Part shown: piece by piece, positions 15,267 through 18,190 of the stretch
How positions within the stretch are numbered: the first letter of the stretch is position 1
Layout of the letters: each line of letters begins with the position of its first letter
DNA from: Ruminococcus flavefaciens
GTDB taxonomy: Bacteria; Bacillota; Clostridia; Oscillospirales; Ruminococcaceae
Direction of reading: 5' to 3'
DNA length: 18,190 bases
Assembly: GCA_002348905.1 (NCBI GenBank)
Contig: DEBW01000103.1
Span: 2,354 to 20,543, forward strand
Made by a program: the position numbers and the translations under genes
The notes under the pieces: model-generated
Seen by the model: the letters and a program-made list of their open reading frames with translations, nothing else
Told to the model about the DNA's origin: nothing
The model's database searches: none

Positions 15267-17123
15267 ATGGAACAAACTAAAAAAACTTTAAAGCAGACGA
15301 CTGCAATGCTTCTCGCAATGATAATGTTCATTGCCGGATTCGCATTGCTGCCGGAAAAGACGATGCTGACTTCAAATGCAGCTTCAAACTATCTGACATG
15401 GAAATCGACTGACGCAGAGTATAAAAAAGTATATCATCCATTCCTAACTTATGCAACACTCGCAGTCTATACAGGCTATGCAAGCAAAGACCCATCTGTT
15501 TTCAATCCCAAAACCCTTGAAACTGATATGCTGGCAAAAAGCAAGAACAATCTCCAACCAAGCGACATTTACAAAGTCATTCCGGAACTTGAACCTCTTG
15601 ACATTGTAATACGCAAGAATGCCAGCACCAAAGAGATAGCATCACTTGTAAAAACATACGCAAAGAAAGGCTATGCAGTTTTAGGCGAATACAGTATTTT
15701 ATACAGCTTTGTTGTTATCGGCGATGTTTCAGACACCGATTTTAAAATCAAAGATGAGAATTGTGTGTATTCAACTTTCTCAGAAGCAGCAAAAGCACAC
15801 CCTGAATATCTTACTGACCTGACATTATATGTTTTCCAATCAAAAAATAAAACCACCGTTATTGATGACGATAACAATTACAAGCTCATCACAGGCAAAT
15901 ACTTCATCAAAAACGTATCTACCGGCACTTACATGAACGTTGCAGACGGCAAAGACACTGATACCACTAATATCGGTCTTGCAGCACTTCAGAAAACAAA
16001 CGCTTTCGGTATGAATGTTTCTGCTGTCAAAAGCGGAGATGCTAAATCAGGTACTTATATCATGCCGTCATGCTCAAAATCAAGAGTTGTAAATCCTTAC
16101 GCTGATACAGTTAAGGACGGAACTAACGTTAATCTTTACTTAAAGGACTCCTCCGCTACTCAGAAATGGATATGGGAAGCTGTTACAGGTGGTTACGTTA
16201 TCCGAAACGCTCAGAACAAAAACCTTGTTCTCACTGCCAGCGGCTCAAATGTACTCGTAAAGACATATCAATCAGGCAATAAAGCTCAGATATGGACTGT
16301 TGAAAAAGCAGGAACTACCATAACTCCTGCAACAGTTACCGGCAAATACTACATCAAGAACAACTCTACAGGCACTTACATGAACGTTGCTGGCGGTAAG
16401 GACGCTGACAAGACCAATATCGCCGTTGCTTCAAACTCAAAGACAAACGCTTTTGTTATGAATGTAACTGCCGTTACCAAGGGAAATCCTATGGCTGGAA
16501 CTCACATAATGCCAGGCTGTTCATCAACAAGAGTTGTCAACCCTTATGCCGATACAGTCGTTAACGGCACTAATGTAAACCTCTACAAGAAGGACAGCAC
16601 TTCTACTCAGAAATGGGTATGGGAAAAGGTATCAGGCGGTTACGTTATCCGTAATTTACAGAATATCGACCTCGCTCTCACTGTTGACGGTACTAATGTA
16701 TGCGTAAAGACTTACAGCGGTGCTAAAACTCAGATATGGACTCTTGAAGCTGTTCAGGCTGCAACAACTACAAAAGCTACAGTAACAACAACTACTACAA
16801 AAGCTACAGTAGCAACGACCACATCCGCAGAGGTATCAACTGAAACAACTTCTTTCGCTCCCGAAACCACCACTACAGCCGTTAAAACTGAACCAAATAA
16901 ATACGGCGACGCTAACCTTGACAACATCATAACCGTTGCTGATGCAGTAGCTATCCTCCAGTTCCTCGGCAATCACGACAAATACTCCCTTTCAGCCGAT
17001 GCAAAAGCAAATGCTGACGTTTACAACACTGGTGACGGTATAACCGGCAATGATGCTCTCACTATACAGAAGGTCGATGCAGGTCTTATAAATGCCGATG
17101 ACCTTCCGGTAATGCCAGGCTGA
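15267..17123 (+). CDS. Secreted dockerin protein with two RICIN-type domains and a unique N-terminal domain
   Basis: A 618-residue exported protein. Residues 1-40 form a signal peptide (KK/LK, then TTAMLLAMIMFIAGFALL, likely cleavage near SNAA). Residues 41-205 form an alpha/beta domain I do not recognise. Two similar RICIN-type beta-trefoil modules follow (208-349 and 357-496), each with Q-x-W repeats (QKW, QIW); such modules usually bind carbohydrate. A Thr-rich linker (about 498-545) leads to a C-terminal type I dockerin (546-618), with calcium loops GDANLDNIIT and ADVYNTGDGIT. Dockerins plug into cohesins, so the protein should join a cellulosome-like complex or cell-surface scaffold. No known catalytic domain is seen. 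The ATG has AAGGAGG upstream. No clear terminator follows. Confidence 0.92.
   Translation: MEQTKKTLKQTTAMLLAMIMFIAGFALLPEKTMLTSNAASNYLTWKSTDAEYKKVYHPFLTYATLAVYTGYASKDPSVFNPKTLETDMLAKSKNNLQPSDIYKVIPELEPLDIVIRKNASTKEIASLVKTYAKKGYAVLGEYSILYSFVVIGDVSDTDFKIKDENCVYSTFSEAAKAHPEYLTDLTLYVFQSKNKTTVIDDDNNYKLITGKYFIKNVSTGTYMNVADGKDTDTTNIGLAALQKTNAFGMNVSAVKSGDAKSGTYIMPSCSKSRVVNPYADTVKDGTNVNLYLKDSSATQKWIWEAVTGGYVIRNAQNKNLVLTASGSNVLVKTYQSGNKAQIWTVEKAGTTITPATVTGKYYIKNNSTGTYMNVAGGKDADKTNIAVASNSKTNAFVMNVTAVTKGNPMAGTHIMPGCSSTRVVNPYADTVVNGTNVNLYKKDSTSTQKWVWEKVSGGYVIRNLQNIDLALTVDGTNVCVKTYSGAKTQIWTLEAVQAATTTKATVTTTTTKATVATTTSAEVSTETTSFAPETTTTAVKTEPNKYGDANLDNIITVADAVAILQFLGNHDKYSLSADAKANADVYNTGDGITGNDALTIQKVDAGLINADDLPVMPG
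15888..16313 (+). repeat. First copy of the tandem RICIN-domain coding repeat
   Basis: Encodes residues 208-349. It shares long identical peptide stretches with the next copy, such as TGTYMNVA, RVVNPYADTV, GTNVNLY and GGYVIRN. The copies are offset by 447 bases, which points to an internal duplication. Confidence 0.85.
16335..16754 (+). repeat. Second copy of the tandem RICIN-domain coding repeat
   Basis: Encodes residues 357-496. Nucleotide identity is still visible, for example GGTTACGTTATCCG and CTCAGATATGGACT in both copies, with divergence mostly in loops. Confidence 0.85.
16767..16811 (+). repeat. Short direct repeat inside the Thr-rich linker
   Basis: ACTACAAAAGCTACAGTA occurs exactly at 16767-16784 and 16794-16811, 27 bases apart, encoding TTKATV twice. 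It is a minisatellite-like unit that could change linker length by slippage. Confidence 0.7.
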
Positions 17124-17155
17124 TTTCGTAAAACATAAAAATTTGTGAAAAGCCC

Positions 17156-17184
17156 TTTACAAAACCGGAAATATGTGTTATAAT
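17156..17184 (+). promoter_or_regulatory. Sigma-A-type promoter of rpsO
   Basis: -35 TTTACA (17156-17161), 17-base spacer, -10 TATAAT (17179-17184). Transcription is expected near 17191, leaving a leader of about 83 bases. Confidence 0.85.
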
Positions 17185-17190
17185 AAATTC

Positions 17191-17273
17191 ACCGTGTACT
17201 TGGAATCGGGCGTGTCCTCACATATCACCCTTTTCTACGTCAGCGGAATATTATTTATATGAGGTGCTTTTCA
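17191..17273 (+). promoter_or_regulatory. rpsO leader, possible S15 autoregulatory structure
   Basis: The leader can fold GGG (17208-17210) with CCC (17228-17230) and GTGT (17212-17215) with ACAT (17220-17223), around a CCTC loop, including a G-U next to G-C pairs. S15 often represses its own message through leader structures with a GU/GC element. The match to any known leader class was not tested. Confidence 0.3.
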
Positions 17274-17540
17274 ATGCTTAGAAAAGAAGAAAAAACAGCC
17301 GTTATCGAGGCTAACAGAACAAGTGCAAACGACACAGGTTCACCTGAGGTTCAGGTTGCTATTCTCACAAAGAGAATCAATGACCTTAACGCTCATCTCA
17401 AGATCCACAAGAATGACCACCACTCCAGAAGAGGTCTTCTCAAGATGGTTGGTCACAGACGTAACCTTCTCGCTTACCTCAAGAAGAAGGACATCAACAG
17501 ATACCGTGCTATCGTTGAGAAGCTCGGTCTCCGTAAGTAA
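17274..17540 (+). CDS. rpsO: 30S ribosomal protein S15
   Basis: An 88-residue primary 16S rRNA-binding protein of the small subunit, of normal family length. Recognisable features are TGSPEVQVAILTKRI, LNAHLKIHKNDHHSRRGLL and HRRNLLAYLKKKD, with a YRAIVEKLGLRK end. The start is the ATG at 17274, giving MLRKEEK, with GAGGTG seven bases upstream; an ATG 15 bases earlier precedes that ribosome binding site and is rejected. It is driven by its own promoter, followed by a terminator, and stands upstream of pnp, the order common in bacteria. Confidence 0.98.
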   Translation: MLRKEEKTAVIEANRTSANDTGSPEVQVAILTKRINDLNAHLKIHKNDHHSRRGLLKMVGHRRNLLAYLKKKDINRYRAIVEKLGLRK

Positions 17541-17553
17541 TCATACGTCCATG

Positions 17554-17582
17554 AAGGCAGAGGGGTTCTCCCCTTCTGCCTT
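17554..17582 (+). terminator. Rho-independent terminator after rpsO
   Basis: Stem AAGGCAG-A-GGGG (17554-17565) with CCCC-TT-CTGCCTT (17570-17582), a TTCT loop and a small internal mismatch. The following T-run is short (TTT), so some readthrough into pnp is possible. Confidence 0.8.
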
Positions 17583-17611
17583 TAAGTCTATCTCTCAAAA
17601 ACGCAGTATAT

Positions 17612-17764
17612 GGCTTTTAGCATTAAACTGTACCACGCAATAAGAGTTTTCAGAACTAAGAACTCAGTTATCAGAATTTAGTGGGACTACAGAGACTACT
17701 TTCTGAGTTCTGTTATCTGAGCTCTGACAGCTCAGTTTACGTGGCAGAGTTTATTGCTAAAGCC
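17612..17764. repeat. Long imperfect palindrome between rpsO and pnp
   Basis: The outer arms, 17612-17637 and 17740-17764, match as inverted repeats at about 22 of 25 positions with one indel (GGCTTTTAGCA against TGCTAAAGCC, and ACCACG against CGTGGC). The inner part, rich in CAGAACT and TCAG units, also pairs imperfectly. The turn is near 17682-17698. An extra GCAG/CTGC pair flanks it (17603-17606, 17766-17769). No coding frame fits. It may be a pnp leader hairpin or a MITE-like repeat. Confidence 0.7.
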
Positions 17765-17807
17765 GCTGCAAAATAATTATACTATTTATATTACAGGAGG
17801 CATTCTG

Positions 17808-18190
17808 ATGTTTGAAAATTACAGAACTTTTGAAACTACTTATGCCGGCAGACCTCTCATAGTTGAGACTGGCAAGACCTGCGGTCTTTCCAACGGTTCA
17901 TGCTGGGTACGCTACGGCGAAACTGTTGTTATGGCTAACGTTACTGCAAGCGCTAAGCCAAGAGAAGGCGTTGACTTCTTCCCTCTCTCTGTTGACTACG
18001 AGGAGAGACTCTACTCTGTAGGCAAGATACCAGGCAGCTTCACAAAGCGTGAGGGCAAGCCAACTGAAAAGGCTATACTCACTTCAAGATGCGTTGACAG
18101 ACCTATCCGTCCTCTCTTCCCTAAGGATATGAGAAATGACGTATCTGTTGTTATGACTGTCCTCGCTGTTGAGCCTGACAACTCACCTGA
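17808..18190 (+). CDS. pnp: Polynucleotide phosphorylase (PNPase), 5' part cut off by the window edge
   Basis: PNPase degrades RNA from the 3' end using phosphate and takes part in RNA turnover complexes. The first 127 residues are visible of about 700. The N-terminal RNase PH-like domain is clear: GRPLIVETGK, GSCWVRYGETVVMANVTAS, DFFPLSVDYEERLYSVGKIPGSF and the strongly conserved RPIRPLFPKDMRNDV. The ATG at 17808 has ACAGGAGG seven bases upstream. It follows rpsO in the order usual for bacteria. No strong promoter was found in the gap (a weak TTGCTA/TATACT pair exists at about 17754-17783), so it may depend on readthrough from rpsO. The palindrome before it would be in the leader of a readthrough transcript. 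Confidence 0.97.
   Translation, partial: MFENYRTFETTYAGRPLIVETGKTCGLSNGSCWVRYGETVVMANVTASAKPREGVDFFPLSVDYEERLYSVGKIPGSFTKREGKPTEKAILTSRCVDRPIRPLFPKDMRNDVSVVMTVLAVEPDNSP

Noticed and set aside
16767..16811. CRISPR-like direct repeat
   Set aside because: Only two 18-base units with coding sequence between them; they encode the Thr-rich linker in frame.
16754..16972. Val-rich open frame on the minus strand
   Set aside because: It is the reverse complement of the Thr-rich linker (ACA/ACT repeats) and has no start signals.

Overview
The window looks like a chromosomal segment of an anaerobic, low-to-medium GC member of the Firmicutes, most likely Ruminococcus sensu stricto or a close relative. 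The basis is the clostridial gene order hprK-murB-rapZ-whiA-dnaE-pfkA, strong AGGAGG-type ribosome binding sites, TTGACA/TATAAT promoters, and a secreted protein with a Thr-rich linker and a C-terminal type I dockerin. The genus is an inference; no rRNA gene is present to fix it.

Layout. Positions 1-1209 (minus strand) hold the 5' part of prfA (release factor 1) and, upstream of it, a small DUF951 gene with its own promoter and a TTG start. Positions 1310-2650 (plus strand) hold a small unrecognised protein and a triple-S1-domain RNA-binding protein. The S1 reading frame is stopped by TGA, yet continues in frame for 24 plausible codons to a TAA. A bidirectional terminator (2675-2698) separates this from a long minus-strand run that is read from 15157 down to 2718. 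Its order is rpe, an RnfD/RnfE/RnfA-like membrane trio, a membrane-anchored TIM-barrel-like protein, hprK, murB, rapZ, whiA, dnaE and pfkA. Genes from rpe to dnaE are overlapping or closely spaced and may form one long operon from the rpe promoter; pfkA has its own consensus promoter. Positions 15197-17123 (plus strand) carry the secreted two-RICIN-domain dockerin protein, transcribed divergently from rpe. The right end has rpsO and the start of pnp, separated by a terminator and a large imperfect palindrome.

How the genes fit together. HprK (HPr Ser kinase/phosphorylase), PfkA and Rpe link to central carbon metabolism and catabolite control. MurB, RapZ and WhiA belong to the conserved cell-envelope, signalling and division neighbourhood, but yvcK, usually found between rapZ and whiA, is absent. 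DnaE serves replication; rpsO and pnp form the usual ribosome/RNA-decay pair.

The most unusual element is the Rnf-like trio. It lacks neighbouring rnfC, rnfG and rnfB. By my alignment from memory, three of the four cysteines that hold the intramembrane [2Fe-2S] cluster in RnfA/RnfE are serine here, and the covalent-flavin threonine of RnfD is also replaced by serine. This suggests a membrane complex derived from Rnf that has lost canonical electron-transfer chemistry.
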